Part shown: in pieces, positions 43,240 through 55,900 of the stretch
Layout of the letters: each line of letters opens with the position of its first letter
How positions within the stretch are numbered: the stretch's first letter is position 1
DNA from: Pseudopyrenochaeta lycopersici
Taxonomy: Eukaryota; Ascomycota; Dothideomycetes; Pleosporales; Pseudopyrenochaetaceae
DNA length: 64,000 nt
Reading direction: 5' to 3'
NCBI GenBank assembly: GCA_003313425.1
Contig: NHZP01000002.1
Coordinates: 868,001-932,000 of the forward strand
The notes under the pieces: model-generated
Seen by the model: only the letters and a program-made list of their open reading frames with translations
Databases searched by the model: none
What the model was told of the DNA's origin: nothing
Program-made: the position numbers and the translations under genes

Positions 43240-44403
43240 ATGAGTGACTACGGCGACGACTACTCGGACAATGGGGAGGAATGGTATTACGTCGAAGATG
43301 AATACATGGCTGCAGACGACCTCGCAGAGCATGCTGTAGCCTCGCCACCACCAACGGCGTATGGCGACGAGGACATGCAGCCGGATTGGGACCGCTTCGA
43401 CTACTTCAACGATCTCGAGTACGCGTCCGATGGCTACGACAACGCCAAGTTTGAAGTCCACAACGCGAAGGATGCAAAGACAGGGCAAAAGAGGAAGCGC
43501 GGCGCGACAAAGATGCACAGTAAGAAGAGGAGGTCAGCACAGGCTGCAGATGACCAGACGAGCGTGCCTCTGCTGGAGCACTCGCCCATTGTCTGGCGCG
43601 CACAGGCTGACCGAGACACAAAGCCAAAGCCGTTGGACGAGAACACCCAGCCCTTTGCTCTGCTCAAGGATTGGAGGAAGGCGCTTGCAGACACACCACA
43701 ATGGGCGCGTGGATCGCCCCCAAAGTCACCACGCGTACGACCGCCGAGGCCAGGCAAGGGAAAAGCGGCGCCCGCTCCAGTGCCAGTATCCCCACCTTCA
43801 GATATCGATGATGAAGACGTGGACGAGGGAATGGAGGGGGACGACGATGTGGGCATTAGTCAAGAGGCATTGATGGCAGCGCTACAAAGACAACTCGCTG
43901 CTGCTGGAGGCCCGCTCAGTGGTATGGACCCCCAACAGCTCCTGGAGTTTGCTATGCGCATGGCAACAGACCAAGACGCAGGAGACGACATAGCAGGCGA
44001 GATGGCCGATGCCATGCTCCAAGGGGATGACGACGAAGACGATGCAGATGCAGAAGAAAATCTGCTCTCCTGGGTGGCTCAACAACGCAATGCCAGTAAG
44101 GGCGCTCCCGAAGATGATCCGAAGTCGCCAGAAGTCACAGGCAACAGCAAGCGGCCACCCACTCCTCCATCGTCTGAGGCCAACCGAAGCATCCGCGCCT
44201 CTGAGGCGACGGCCAGGGCGGTTGAGTCGAACACGAAGACGCCGTCTCTTAAGCGGAAGGCAGACGGCGAGGACGAGGCTGAGAGTTCCACCAAGGTGAC
44301 CAAGAAGCGAGTGACGAGATCATTCGACGCGCCGACTGCAGCAAGTCGAGCGAAGACGGCTCCAGCCCGGACGACGAGACCTACACGCGCGAAGCGGTCA
44401 TGA
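43240..44403 (+). CDS. Uncharacterised acidic, probably nuclear protein
   Basis: A single exon of 387 residues beginning MSDYGDDYSDNGEEWYYVED. The protein is very acidic at its N-terminus and in the middle (DDEDVDEGMEGDDD, GDDDEDDADAEEN). It has a bipartite basic stretch typical of nuclear import (QKRKRGATKMHSKKRR) and a Lys/Arg/Thr/Pro-rich C-terminus (KKRVTRSF, TTRPTRAKRS). A conserved-looking segment is PFALLKDWRKALADTPQWA, followed by a Gln/Leu-rich helix (LMAALQRQLAAAGG, DPQQLLEFAMRMA). I do not recognise a named family. The ATG context and continuous coding bias support it as a real gene. Confidence 0.8.
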   Translation: MSDYGDDYSDNGEEWYYVEDEYMAADDLAEHAVASPPPTAYGDEDMQPDWDRFDYFNDLEYASDGYDNAKFEVHNAKDAKTGQKRKRGATKMHSKKRRSAQAADDQTSVPLLEHSPIVWRAQADRDTKPKPLDENTQPFALLKDWRKALADTPQWARGSPPKSPRVRPPRPGKGKAAPAPVPVSPPSDIDDEDVDEGMEGDDDVGISQEALMAALQRQLAAAGGPLSGMDPQQLLEFAMRMATDQDAGDDIAGEMADAMLQGDDDEDDADAEENLLSWVAQQRNASKGAPEDDPKSPEVTGNSKRPPTPPSSEANRSIRASEATARAVESNTKTPSLKRKADGEDEAESSTKVTKKRVTRSFDAPTAASRAKTAPARTTRPTRAKRS

Positions 44404-47378
44404 AGTCTCCATCGCCTTGAGGTTTTACTTCGGCTTCTCTTTGATCTCACGGCCGCTCTCCGTCGTCGATGGTAGGTTGGGAACTGCCGATATGCGCTCT
44501 TCATGTGCATCGTGTTTCGGGCACCGCTCCGCTGCCTTAATCTGTGGGGCGACCGAACTTGAAAAAGATTTGTACAGCTGTCGATCCCATCACGAAGCCT
44601 ACCTAAATGACTAGCTATTGTATCATATCATACTCTCCTGCACGCACGGCACGGAAAGTCTCTGTGCCGTATAGCGTATGCACAACGAGTTAAGTTTGAA
44701 TAGCACAAGACTCCGCTGAAGCAGCATAGCGGTTATACAAACTAGCACAGCTGACGAGGTGACTTCATTTGGAAGAGTTATATTAGTCTAATCACAATAT
44801 TACGCAGAGCTGCTATGAATAAAAATATGCTGCTCTTATCTCATACGATCCGTGCCATACACATTGAACGGTAAATATGACGTGCGAGCCATTGGTCCCC
44901 ACCACATACCGTGCATCTCAAACACCTCTGTGCCTCAGACAAGTCCAAATTTCCCCACTTATTTCCCTTGGGGGGGATTTTTTTTTCACCCAGACAGAAC
45001 CCACGTTACCAGCATGCATTGAGTGGACCAGACTCGGGTTCTTCTTTCTCCTGTTCCCTGGAAGGGTGGCGAGGCTGCGTTGACCTGGTCTCCCACGCGT
45101 TCAGCACACCCACATGCGACACGGCTGACAGGTCCAACCCTGCCCGCCGTTCAGGAACGCGCAAGCCCCCGCCGCTGCACCCGGCATTTTCTCGACCGAC
45201 CGACCCTGTGAACCATGCAGCCGCAAAGCGGGCCTGCAAATGCAGTGCCGTGCAAGTTGCATTTGCAGTTTGTCAGCGTTTACGTGCAATGCAGTGTAAG
45301 TTAATGCAACATGGTATATTGTTGAATAACACAAACTTTTTTTTCTTTAATGATTTTAATTGTTTTTTGGACCAAAAACGGAAATTACTGATTCACTGCT
45401 TACGAAACTTCTACCTTTAAACATCCGTCCTCGCATTCTCTTTTCATGCGATCGGCATATCCTCAAGGGGAGGGCAGGGAAGGGAAGGGGGGGGGGGGGG
45501 GAACCCGAATTAACGTTTTTATTTAAGCTCAAAACTTAATCGTTCGCCGCGAAGACAAGAACGATGCCATCCCGTCGTTTTTCCTCGCCCAGCACCCCAG
45601 CTTATTCGGACAGCCGAGGGCGGAAGCGAACGTTGGGAGCTGCAGCCCCAGCACCAAGACAGCAACCAGCACCAAGCACCATTGACAGCGCAGGCGCCTC
45701 CCCCCCCCTGCGAAGCCAACGAGGCGCCCGTTTGGCTGCTCCCCAGCCTTTCCCTTTTCCCGCCATTTTTAAAGTTTCAGACATGGGTCCGGCTCCTTTT
45801 CCTCCACGACTAGGGGGAACGTTAATCGTGGCGTCAACGGCGGGGGAGGGCTGGAGGGGGCGCATTGCTGTCTGGGGATTTATTGACCCGCGCGTGTTCT
45901 TTGCGCGGTTAGCGATTGCGTTCGGGGGGTTAAGGCGGTTAGTGATTGGGGCCAATTGGAGGGGTAGCGTAGGTTTCTAGACGTCCTGAATTAGAGTAAG
46001 TAAACCCCTTGCTTATTGACTCTGACTTGGTTGTCGCTGTTTGCTATTGCGCGTGGAAGTTGCCGCCTGCTATTGCCGATGTCATTACCCATTTGCGGTG
46101 TGTATGCGTATGTATGTGGCCTGGGTCGGGAACTACCACCTTGTTTCGAGATGTAAATCCGATATTGAATAATGTGAGGATATTGAGTATTGCGACGGGT
46201 ACTTGCTTCCATGGACTTACTACCCCTCCCTCTTTTTCACCCCATCCCTATATCAGTGCCCTCGTCGTTCCTCCCGGAAATGTCAATCTCCGTTACACAG
46301 CATGTCACCATGCCTCCCAGGGCCATCCCATCCACCAACCCCATATCACCAAATTGTTCCTGACAGCACAATCCGGTTTTGCTGCACGCAGACTCGTGCG
46401 CGTGGGCAGAACAGGCATGTCCCAGCTTGTCACCTGTCGCCTTCCCCGCACACAGCTCTAGGGATCCTGACTTCAAGCCTTCTCGCACCAACGGGCGAGG
46501 CACAAAAGTAGTCTGCGAATGCTTTGATTGGAGCATCGGCTGGTACTAAGTGGTGGGTGTCGGGAGGATTTGATCGTGAAAGCATACTGGTCGTACGATG
46601 TTGACCTTGAAAGGATTGCGTGTCTGCTTGTTTTGGGTGAGAAGCTCCGCGATGCAATTGCTGGGTTAATTGCATCGTGGACTCAATTATGAGTTCATCT
46701 CGTTACTTGCTGTGCAAGATTGATTGAAAGCATATGGTCTATTGTATGTAATGTAAGGTTAAGCTGGCCAAAGATTACCAGCTCGTCTACCAAATAATAA
46801 CAAGCTTGCAGGTGAAAATCAAGGTTCCAAAGACACAATCATAAACCAAGAGACTCCATCTATTTGCCCACCAGGTCACCGTCATTCGTTCTTGCATGCA
46901 CATATTTTCCTACCCATGCTTTTCCGAAGCCCAAGAGCGTTATAAAATGCCGAACCCAAGTTCCGAGTAGGAAGGACCAAGCATTCCAGCAGGCTATGTG
47001 ACAGGAAAGAAACCATGTGCGTTGAAGACTAAAGAGATTAAAAGAACATAGACAGCATGTCGCGGCAAGAAGGACGTAACTTGCGGACCGGGTATCAAAA
47101 AGCCAGAGATTCGGGTGCGGCAATCGTACCCAAGGTTTGGAGTGGAGTGCAGGGAAGTCGGGAAAGAAAAGCGACGACAGCCTGAAACCCCAGGCATCGT
47201 GATGAAACATGGATGTGGGTAGCCAGGGCTTTATCGCAAAGGATTTGGGGCCGTGTCGAAAACGGTTGCCAACCCCGGTCGTTCGTAGGGGCTCCCTGCA
47301 AGTGCCGGAGAGGTGGGTCACCCAACGGGTGCCTGTGACCAGGGCCTCAGGGTGCGGGCGATGTGGCCTGAGCCCTTC
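44404..47378. other. Intergenic, 3 kb, with homopolymer tracts
   Basis: Lies between the 3' ends of the 43240 gene and of medA, yet is unusually long for convergent genes. It has a 15-base G run, a T-rich patch near 45340 and several medium frames (45564-45980, 46009-46461 plus; 46860-47321 minus) of low protein character. A medA 3' UTR may cover part. No gene is supported. Confidence 0.4.
45487..45501. repeat. Poly-G tract (15 G)
   Basis: A run of 15 consecutive G. Such tracts mutate easily and are also a common place for sequencing error. Confidence 0.8.
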
Positions 47379-50300
47379 TTAAGGAGAGCCATCGCGCCTC
47401 GATTTCTTGTTTCTCTCGATTCTTTCGTTCCACCGCCGCTTTCCGACACGGGTCTCAAAGTGCGGTGCTACCTGGGTAACATCTTGGCCTTGGCCCATCA
47501 TGCTGCTTCGCATCTTGTTGCGATAGGCATCGACTGTTCACTTCGTTAGTTAATTCATCCTCACATCTATACTGGCCGTTACTTACGAGACTTTTGTAGG
47601 AACAATGTCCTCCCAGCGAAGACACGGCTCTGGCTCCAACTCATCCGGTAGCCGAGATCGTTGAGAGTAATCTCCTTGGAGCGCTTCACCCGCGTCAGAC
47701 GCGGCTTCGGCACACGCGTCTCACCATCAAGAGTTGGCACGGGAATAGTGGTAGAGCCCGCCAAGGGAAAGCTAGGGTCGTGCTCGAGATCTGGCTCGTC
47801 ACTGAACACCTTGCTTCCACGAGGGCTAGCTGGCGGCGAAGTCATCTGCATGGCAAAGTAGCTGCGAGGGAACACAGAGTTAGACTTGCGGTACGAGTCT
47901 GGCATCTCCTCCATCTTGACCGTATCAAGGGTTACTCGGACGCGCACTCGAGTTCCGCGCTGCGCATCATCCACAAGGATGAATTTACGGCGCTTAGACT
48001 CAGGTAGGTCGCCAAACATGGCCAGTTTCCTCTCTTCCTCGTCCTGCTCCTGTTGCTTGGACACAGGAACACCCACGGCGTGGGGTGGGGGCGGAGGATG
48101 GTTTAGTCCATCGTGCATGGGTGGCATACCGCTCGAGCCGGCCACCGAGTCGCTTGACGGGTACGTAGGATAGAAATTCTGAGCTTGTCGCACATCGCTG
48201 GGAGACTGCGTTCCGTTTGGTGCTTGGTGATGATGAGTGTGCGATTCACCGTAGTCATTAGCTGTAAACAAAGAAAATTAGCTTGCACATTCAAAAACAG
48301 CCGGCATGTACTTGTCCTTTTCGTCTGCGCTGAACCAAACATGTGCGTGTGCAATGGGGTAATGGGTAATGCTGCATACATGTATGGGGCAGTGGTATCG
48401 AAGGGGTATTACATCAAGGAGTGTGTAATATACAGGCAGTGCAGAAAAGACAGAGGTATCATTTAACATCCAACAAATTGCGCTTTATCGCATCACATCT
48501 GGTGAAACATACCGCTAACATCATCCGCTCCTCCATGAGGTGGACCATCATGGTGATGGTGCATCTGGGGCCCTCCCATGCCCATGTTCGGTTGTCGGGG
48601 TGGTGCAGATAATCCGGCTGAATTGGGCACCCCGGGAGCACCTGGTCCACCTGGCCCAGCCATGTGGTTACCATGTGTAGCCGCTTGAGACTTGCGCGTA
48701 GTCATTTTGGCCATTCTCCGCACGCGCCGGCTCCTCAGTCGCGGGTCTTGATTGCTGTTCCGCCAGCTGTCGACTGCTCGTTGAATGAGACCCCGCTTTC
48801 CTCGCAAGCAAGGGTTCAACTGTGCCAATGCCCAGCCAACCGTGTTGCACTCGGTTTCATAGTGCAGGCGATTGCCTTTGTATTGGTCTTTAGCGCAGCA
48901 TGCTCGCGGGTAGACACAGTTCTCAGTCTTGAAGTCTTGCGGAAGCTCGTCAACGTTGATAGACTCTACGTCGCATCGAATCGTGTACTCCATCTTCACC
49001 CTGTCCCGCGAGTACTCAAAAGCAATCCACTGGACACCATTCTGGTCTTGCCGTACAACAAGAGGAGTAGTAGCGGGAATGGGACCAGGTGCAGCATTGG
49101 GATTGACATTAGGGCCGCCAGGAGGACCCGGATGCATGTTTGGTGTGCCAACCGGAGGACCCTGAGGTGGAGCTTGCGGTGGGCCACCGAGTCCTGATGG
49201 TGGCCTTTGCAGCGGTGCTTGCGACATTCTCGACTTTGGACTTCCAGTCATGCCAGGAGTTTGAGGATGATGCGGGTGTTGGTGCTGCATGTGCTGATTC
49301 TGTTGCTGAGACATCAACAGTGATTGGGTTGCCATGGGCTGCTGCGGGGCGCTGACTGGATGCTGGGGATATGGCGATTGCTGCTGTACTGGCGCCGATG
49401 CATACGGAGTGTAATACATGGACTGAGGCATTTGGCTGGGCGGCTGGCCGTAGATAGGCCGTCCATGCTGGTCATGCTGTGGAGATTGAACAGAAGCTGG
49501 CGAGTTTGACTGAGGGGTATGATACGAGATTGGGGGAAAGCCCGCGCGATTCATGGTCGCGGCAGCCATCAGCTCAGGCGTTTCTGTATCAAGGTCAGAA
49601 GGAATCGCTCTGCTTCATGGAATGATAAAAACACGATGGAAAAGGTGGGGGGAGACCACCAGTCCAAGTGTCGCGCGGGCTTGCGCGGTTCAGACTGACG
49701 CGTTGTAGGGTCGCGTAACCAAAAAAGGTTGACTACATACCTGACGATGAATAGTTGCTGGGTGCACTGTTTGTGCTATACGGGCTTTGATGGTGCTGAG
49801 AGTAGTAGGGAACCTCCTGCTGTTGCTGTTGCTGTTGCTGCTGCTGTTGTTGCTGTTGCTGCTGTTGCTGAGGCGGCGGTGGTCCCGGAAGCTGCTGGAT
49901 GTAGGGTGACTGATGCTGCGGCGGTACCTGAGGGTTCGAGTGCTGCGGCGAAGGATAATGGCCTGGTGCAGAACTCTGTGGTGGGACCGACGAGTGTGGA
50001 GAGTCGGGATGATGTTGGTGCTGTTGTTGGACTACTCCTGGTCGCGAGTGGTGGACCAAGTGATTAGGCGGAGGCAAGCCCTGCGCCGAGTGGGGGTGAT
50101 GCTAGAAAGCAACCCAAGTTAGCAATGCTAGCAAGGGCAACAACAGATGCGATGAATAAATGAATAAGATATAAATAAAAGAGGAAGCAAGAAGTGGAGT
50201 GTTGTATTGATGATAGTAGTGATCAGAACAGGGAGTGCAAGTGTTATTGTGCAGATGCGGGGAGGTTTGTTGGTCGTGATTCGCCTGGGGTTATAGGGCG

Positions 50301-50941
50301 GCAACGGTGTGCAACAAACTTTGTATGCGCGAGGGGCAGGGTCTGAAAAGAGAAGCGACGGTGGGGTATAGTTTATAGGATGGGAAAGGCAGACTAAAGA
50401 CGGCGGGCAAAGCTGGCGAGGTTGACAACACAGAGGGCGGACCAGCGGTGGGAGCGGAAGGCGAAGAGGTTCGCAGGGATTCCGCTGCTGGGCTCTGGGT
50501 GACAAGACGCGGCGGAGTGAAAACAAGAGAGACAAGGAAAGCGACAGGAGGTGCGACAGGGGGAGGGGGTTTGGGTAGCAGGGCTGCTTGGCAGGATGGG
50601 CATACCATGTAGGCAGAGACGCGCCGGAGCTGGGGTAACTCTTTGTGTATGGGCGCGGCTTGCAGAGGCTGCTGCAGCATGCGCAGGTCGCGAGGATGAA
50701 GGTGCCAGAGGCGGTGACAGCGACGGGATGCGGCTTTTGGGGGGGGCGACAGTCGAAACTCCAACGGTCGAGGGTGCAGAAGGGCCGAAGGAGGGTGAGG
50801 CGTAGCGAGTGATGGATTGGGATGCGAGGATGCAGTAGGGGGGGCAAGGAAGCAGAGTCAACTCACCATCTTTTGCGACGCTACAGGCGCCGGCTCTTCC
50901 TTATACTTCCGAGTCCTATCTGGGGCACGCTGCTGCGACAT
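47379..50941 (-). CDS. medA: MedA (Medusa/Acr1/Ren1-type) developmental regulator, five exons
   Basis: Minus-strand exons 50941-50867, 50101-49741, 49583-48513, 48261-47587 and 47533-47379 give 778 residues. MedA controls conidiophore development and, in pathogens, adherence or infection structures. The N-terminal half is low complexity: 18 consecutive Gln, His/Pro/Gln runs, then Pro/Gly. The conserved core begins VQWIAFEYSRDRVKMEYTI and continues DVESINVDELPQDFKTENCVYPRACC, YETECNTVGWALAQLNPCLRG and DPRLRSRRVRRMAKMT in pieces. A second conserved block is RGTRVRVRVTLDTVKM and FPRSYFAMQM, then AYRNKMRSSMM and PHFETRVGKRRW. Identity rests on remembered MedA blocks. Branch points such as TTGCTAAC and TTAACTAAC support the introns. 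The first intron (765 nt) is by far the longest in the window and could hide an alternative start. Upstream lies 8.6 kb without genes. Confidence 0.82.
49817..49870 (-). repeat. CAG/CAA repeat encoding 18 Gln in MedA
   Basis: Eighteen Gln codons (mixed CAG and CAA) in a row on the minus strand, bounded by Pro (CCT) and Glu (GAG). Mixed codons make slippage less likely than a pure CAG run. Confidence 0.85.
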
Positions 50942-52978
50942 TGTTATTATTGCGCGGTGGTTGTGTCGAAGGATCCGGGCAGCAAGGTCCGGGCGCAGTG
51001 GACGAGGGTTGGGGGTGGGAGATGCAGTAGCGTGGCCTGCGCAATTTCGCGCGCAGAGCGACGCCGCTAGAAGTAGAGCGACGCCCAAGAGACAGACGGG
51101 CGTGGTAGGAGACTGAAGGCGGTGGGTGCGCCGAGGTGGAGACGGCCGTGAAATAAACGTAAAACAACTAACGCCTCCCGGGGCCAGCCACGTCCTGCAC
51201 GCCCGGACGAGGAGCTGTTTTGGGCGTGCAGCCGCGGATGCGAGCGCGCCGGGATCAGGGATGGCCGACGACGCCTGTGCTCAGCTGCGATGCGCGAGAG
51301 GGCGATGGTGCCGGGGGTGTTTGATGTTGATGTTCATGGGGGGGGGCAGGTTGAGGAAGCATCTGGCGCGTCGACGGTGGAGCACGCGACAAGGCCAGTG
51401 GGCGGGCCAGCCAGGCGGGGTGTGCAGCGAGCGCGCGCGGAAGAGAAGGCACCCGCTGCAGTGTCAAGAGCAAAGGAGCGTTGCTGCTAGTGGATGCCAC
51501 GGTCGCGCCGACTGGTACCAGTCGCGCTCTCTTGCGGTGCGAGCAGGCTGCCGTCATCGCGCCTGCCCTGCTCGGGTAAATGCGCGGTGGGCGATGGGCA
51601 GTCGTGACCCCGCGGCACGGTCTCACTCGTCGCACTGGGGCTGCTTTGCCATGCTCACCTGCGGCCGTCTGGCTGCCAATTTCGCCCCTGCATGCTGCTG
51701 GGGCAGCGCTGCCAGTGTGCGACTGCGACTGCGACTGCGACCTGGCGGTGCGAGGCCAGCGGGTGCGCCGCCCGCGCCCGGATTGGACGCGTCACTCTAC
51801 GTGTGGCAGTTCTCCCACAGTTCTGCCGTGGCAAAAGATTGCTGCTCTGCTGCTCGAGTCCGCTGCTGCACGGCCGCTAGTCGAACCGTTGTGCAGTTGC
51901 ACCACCAACCTGGCGCCCCACCCTGCACGCCCTCATTGGCTGCCGCCGCCCGTGGCAGCGCCCAAAACGGCTCGCCAGCAGGCCTGCTGGTGTGTCCCAA
52001 CGTCGCCCACCGTCACTGGCCGAAGCACGCCCGCAGCGCCCTGTTGCGGCCTAGCGCCGGATCGGCCACGCGGTGCCCTCTGGTCGCGGAAATGGCTCTC
52101 GGGAGCCGGGGCAAGGGCAGGCAACCTTGACTGCTCGAGAATCTGCTGATCGCTCCTGCCACACTGAACAGATCGCGGAGCCATGCCACCGAAACAGCAA
52201 GAGGCCCACCCGCGACCCTCAGGGGCGCATCGCACCCAGCACCGCACATGGCAATGTTTATGGCTCCCAATAATCCCAAGTTAAATTGCCCTTCATGCTC
52301 GACGCGACTGCACGCGTTGAGAAACAGGACAGACAACACCCGGACGAATACCCGCCTAGGCAATCGTGATGGCTCTTGCCCGCTGCAGCAGCGCCGGAGC
52401 CGACCAGAAGCGTCACTTCGGTGCAATTGCCTCGTGCCGCCTCGGTCTCGAGTGCAAACCATAATGCCCGTCCCGTTCTCAGACGTCTCATGCCGCGTTT
52501 GGAGCCCTTTTGTGCGAAAGCAATTCCCAACCCCCAAAATACCTTGGACACGCGACATGCGGCCGCTCCTTGCCTGCCCATATCGCTGCCAGACTCGCTG
52601 AACAAGATGGCGATTTGCACATCGTCCAGGTCCCATGTTGCCACCGCGCCAGCATCACGCTTCCCTGTTCGCGATCGTTACATGGGACCTGGACGTGTAA
52701 TGTTCCGAGCGAGGCGTTCGCAGTGGGGTGCGGAGACACCCTGGGAACACCATGGCTGGCCTGGCTCACGACAAGGGAGACTGCTCAGGTACCGAACGAT
52801 CAACTCTATTCCAACGCCGCTCCAGTCAACTCTACTGACTCCCAGCACCCAACAACTCAATCTGCAATTACCGCACACCGACGACCACCCGTGCCACTGC
52901 TCATTGTCTCCCAACAGAATCAAATATCTTTGCCCACATGCGACCACTTCTGCATCTTTCTGACTCCTGCCCACCAAA

Positions 52979-52992
52979 CCCCCCCCCCCCCC
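52979..52992. repeat. Poly-C tract (14 C)
   Basis: Fourteen consecutive C in noncoding DNA upstream of medA. Confidence 0.8.
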
Positions 52993-55900
52993 TTCACAAG
53001 CCTAATTGCAACCACTTGTGCAAGCCGAACCTTTCCTGAACACCTTCACAAGCTTCAGCCCTGCCGCTCCTCCTGACGCACTGACACGCCGGGCCATGCT
53101 CTTTCTAGAGTCACACAAGATGTGGTAAGTCGCATGTCGATCTTGCCTGGCCTGGCGACCTACCAATGCTGTATCACCTCGGGTTGCTGTTCATAGCTCA
53201 TCCACACCACTATCAGGCGGCGCCATGTAGCCGAATCGTCGCGCAAAGGATGGCTGACGGCGACGTGCATGTCGACACTTGGTCAGCTGGGCTGCCTCGA
53301 CGAGACATCACTGCGCACTGTTCAACAAGGAAGAGTCATGAGTATGCCCGGTCATACAGCATCCTTCTCCCGATTGCGACACCGCCCGTCAATAGACAAA
53401 ACTTGCTTCCACACCAGAAACGCAATTATTCTTTCATCTTTAGACTTTGATATTCAATTTTATTTTATTTTTTTTATTTTTCCGTTCCCTTACATGCACC
53501 TACACAGTCAACAAGGAGCTTGTCAAGGCTCACCACGACTTGGTGCACGTCTTGACCGTTGTCCTTTGGCGGGAAGCAGGGATGCAGGCTTGGGCAACAA
53601 CGGTGGACGATCACAGGGGGGCAAGGTGTGCAACGCTACTTACCGGACATGGATCCCGACTCGTCCCGTAACTCTCTGCTGCTAGCGCGGGAGGCTGCAA
53701 AGTTTACACCACCATCTGGCATCGATAGTCTAACTTCTACGGCACATGCCCGATTTGATATGCATTGCAGGCCACAGTACCGCAAGACAAGCACATGAAC
53801 CCGGGAAAAGACCATGCCCTCTTCTCCGGGGCGCCCTCAACGTCCTGCCATTCCAAAGCGCAAAAAAATCTGAGACCCACATGGCCCACCGACTAAATGG
53901 CCTCATCTACCGGAAAATTTATTGCTTATCAAAACGCCCTCGGCTGAAGTGGCTAGAGAGAAGCTATCTCAAAAGCGAACGCGACTATTTTCTGCATAGA
54001 CCCCAACTATTGGCAGGGTCTCTTCCGCCCACAAACAAAGGACTGTTTTCTGCAAATAACGCTAGGCAGCTGTCAAAGAACCACTTTCTAGACCTTTTGC
54101 ACGCTTACTGCTGCATTATCTTTGGCCGGCATTTGTGGATAGGCCCTCACGTGCCAAAAAATTTGGCGATTCCCTGGACCGCGTGGCCTCCAGATCTTTG
54201 ACCCGGCTTGAAGATCTTCAGGCCCCCTCGACCTTGCTTCCCGCATCCCTCGAGGGTCGCTGCTTCTCCAACCTGGGAGCGAGTCCAAACCCCCCAGCTC
54301 GCCTAAAGCCGAACTTGAAATCCCTCCAGATGTGAGCACTTGAGCGGAGCTGACGTACCGAACACGAGACTGGAAGTGTGCTCCGACCGCTTTCGCAAAA
54401 CGGGACAGCGCCACTTGTTTCGCCATCTGCACTTGAGAGACCGGCCCTCCTCCAGCTTTGCTTTCAAATCGCCCTTATTCTAACCGAGCCTTCACTTTCA
54501 ACGTTACTGCATAAGCGGCACTTCTAACAAGCCCTCATCTGCCCCTGATTGGCCAGAGGGCTGGGCGTCTTTTCTGCCGGCTTTTTTCATCATCACACGG
54601 GGCCGTGCCACCCTAGGCAGCACCAAGGACTTGCGACAGGGTCTGGCCAGTCTCCCGCAGATTCCCTGCAAGCACTAGGTCTGATGACGAAGATGATGAT
54701 TCGAGCGGACACTTGAGGGGAAGGATTAGACATGGGCTGATGTCTGCAGCTACTCATCTAAGATGCTTTCGTCAATGATGTCAGCGCCAGATTTCGATGC
54801 TCTGCACCACCCCTACAATGATACGAACTGCCCGTCCCGGCTCGTAAGCCACTCAGACTCAACCCCTCCCATGTCCCTCTTATTAGTGTCGACGTTTCCT
54901 TAGCGTTGTAATGAGACATTGCCAGGCCCTCGGAATGCCATCAAGTTCTGATTCCCTTCCAGGAGGCGTGCTCCATACATCACCCCTTGGAGCGCGATAC
55001 AGAACCCAGCACGACTTTCATCTTACGTCAAACCAGATCAGTGCGAAGGAAACAAGGCTGGGGCAATTTAACGCAGGGACCAAGTCATCCTCATACAGCC
55101 AATGAATACTTGATTACTCCATTTGGCCGTTGCCCTCTCATACGCCTTGGCGATATATTTAGTCGCCGTCTGGGAACATTTGTAGAAAGTCAAAATGCTC
55201 CGATATTTGCAGCAATGCTCTATCCGGAGATCAATCCGACTGCCGCAAGATGCGAGTGCTTGATATTGTTGACTTAAGCAAGCTTCGCCCCAATGTAGGA
55301 GTTCACTCCCCCGGATCAAGGCCCAACCGCAACCATGTCGGCCCTTTCTCTTGTTCTGTCCAACAATACCAAGACCGACATGGCTTCGGGAAGATTTACC
55401 GGTCTGAGAACTGCAATATGCTCAATGAGTATTGTTTGACCGAAAGAACTTATCGTGGCTTTTCTCTAGTAAGTAAAGTTGGCATTTATTGCCTTCGTTC
55501 TTCAATCTTATTGCAACTTCACCCATCATGAGGAAATAGTTGGCGAGCGATGCCGCTGTCAAAAGCCGCCCGGCTGTTGGTATTCACCGTATCAATAATA
55601 ACAGGCCCGAATAAAACCTGTATTGTCAAGTCTAAACAAGTTACCTCCTTCCTTTTCCTCTCTCACATTTTTTTCTCAGTCTAAACAGTGCGTGTCCGCA
55701 GAGTGGTCATCCAATGGGAGCACCACCCGTGAGAGTTTGGCACGCCTGAGGCCTCATCCCTTTTCGAACATGTCAATTCACTGCTGGGCGACAAGATAGC
55801 ATACGACTTTCGGATTCTCCGTCGAGAGATTACTACTACATGGTGAAGGCGTCCTTGGTACACAGACCACTAGCTCAGCAATCAGAGTGCATGAATATGC

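Noticed and set aside
45564..45980. 138-codon plus-strand frame near the poly-G tract
   Set aside because: Low-complexity Arg/Pro/Ala composition, no homologue recognised, and no splice or leader features.
51126..52130. 334-codon plus-strand frame upstream of medA
   Set aside because: Composition (Arg, Ala, Cys, Ser, His) is that of GC-rich noncoding DNA; overlapping frames of similar length exist on both strands.
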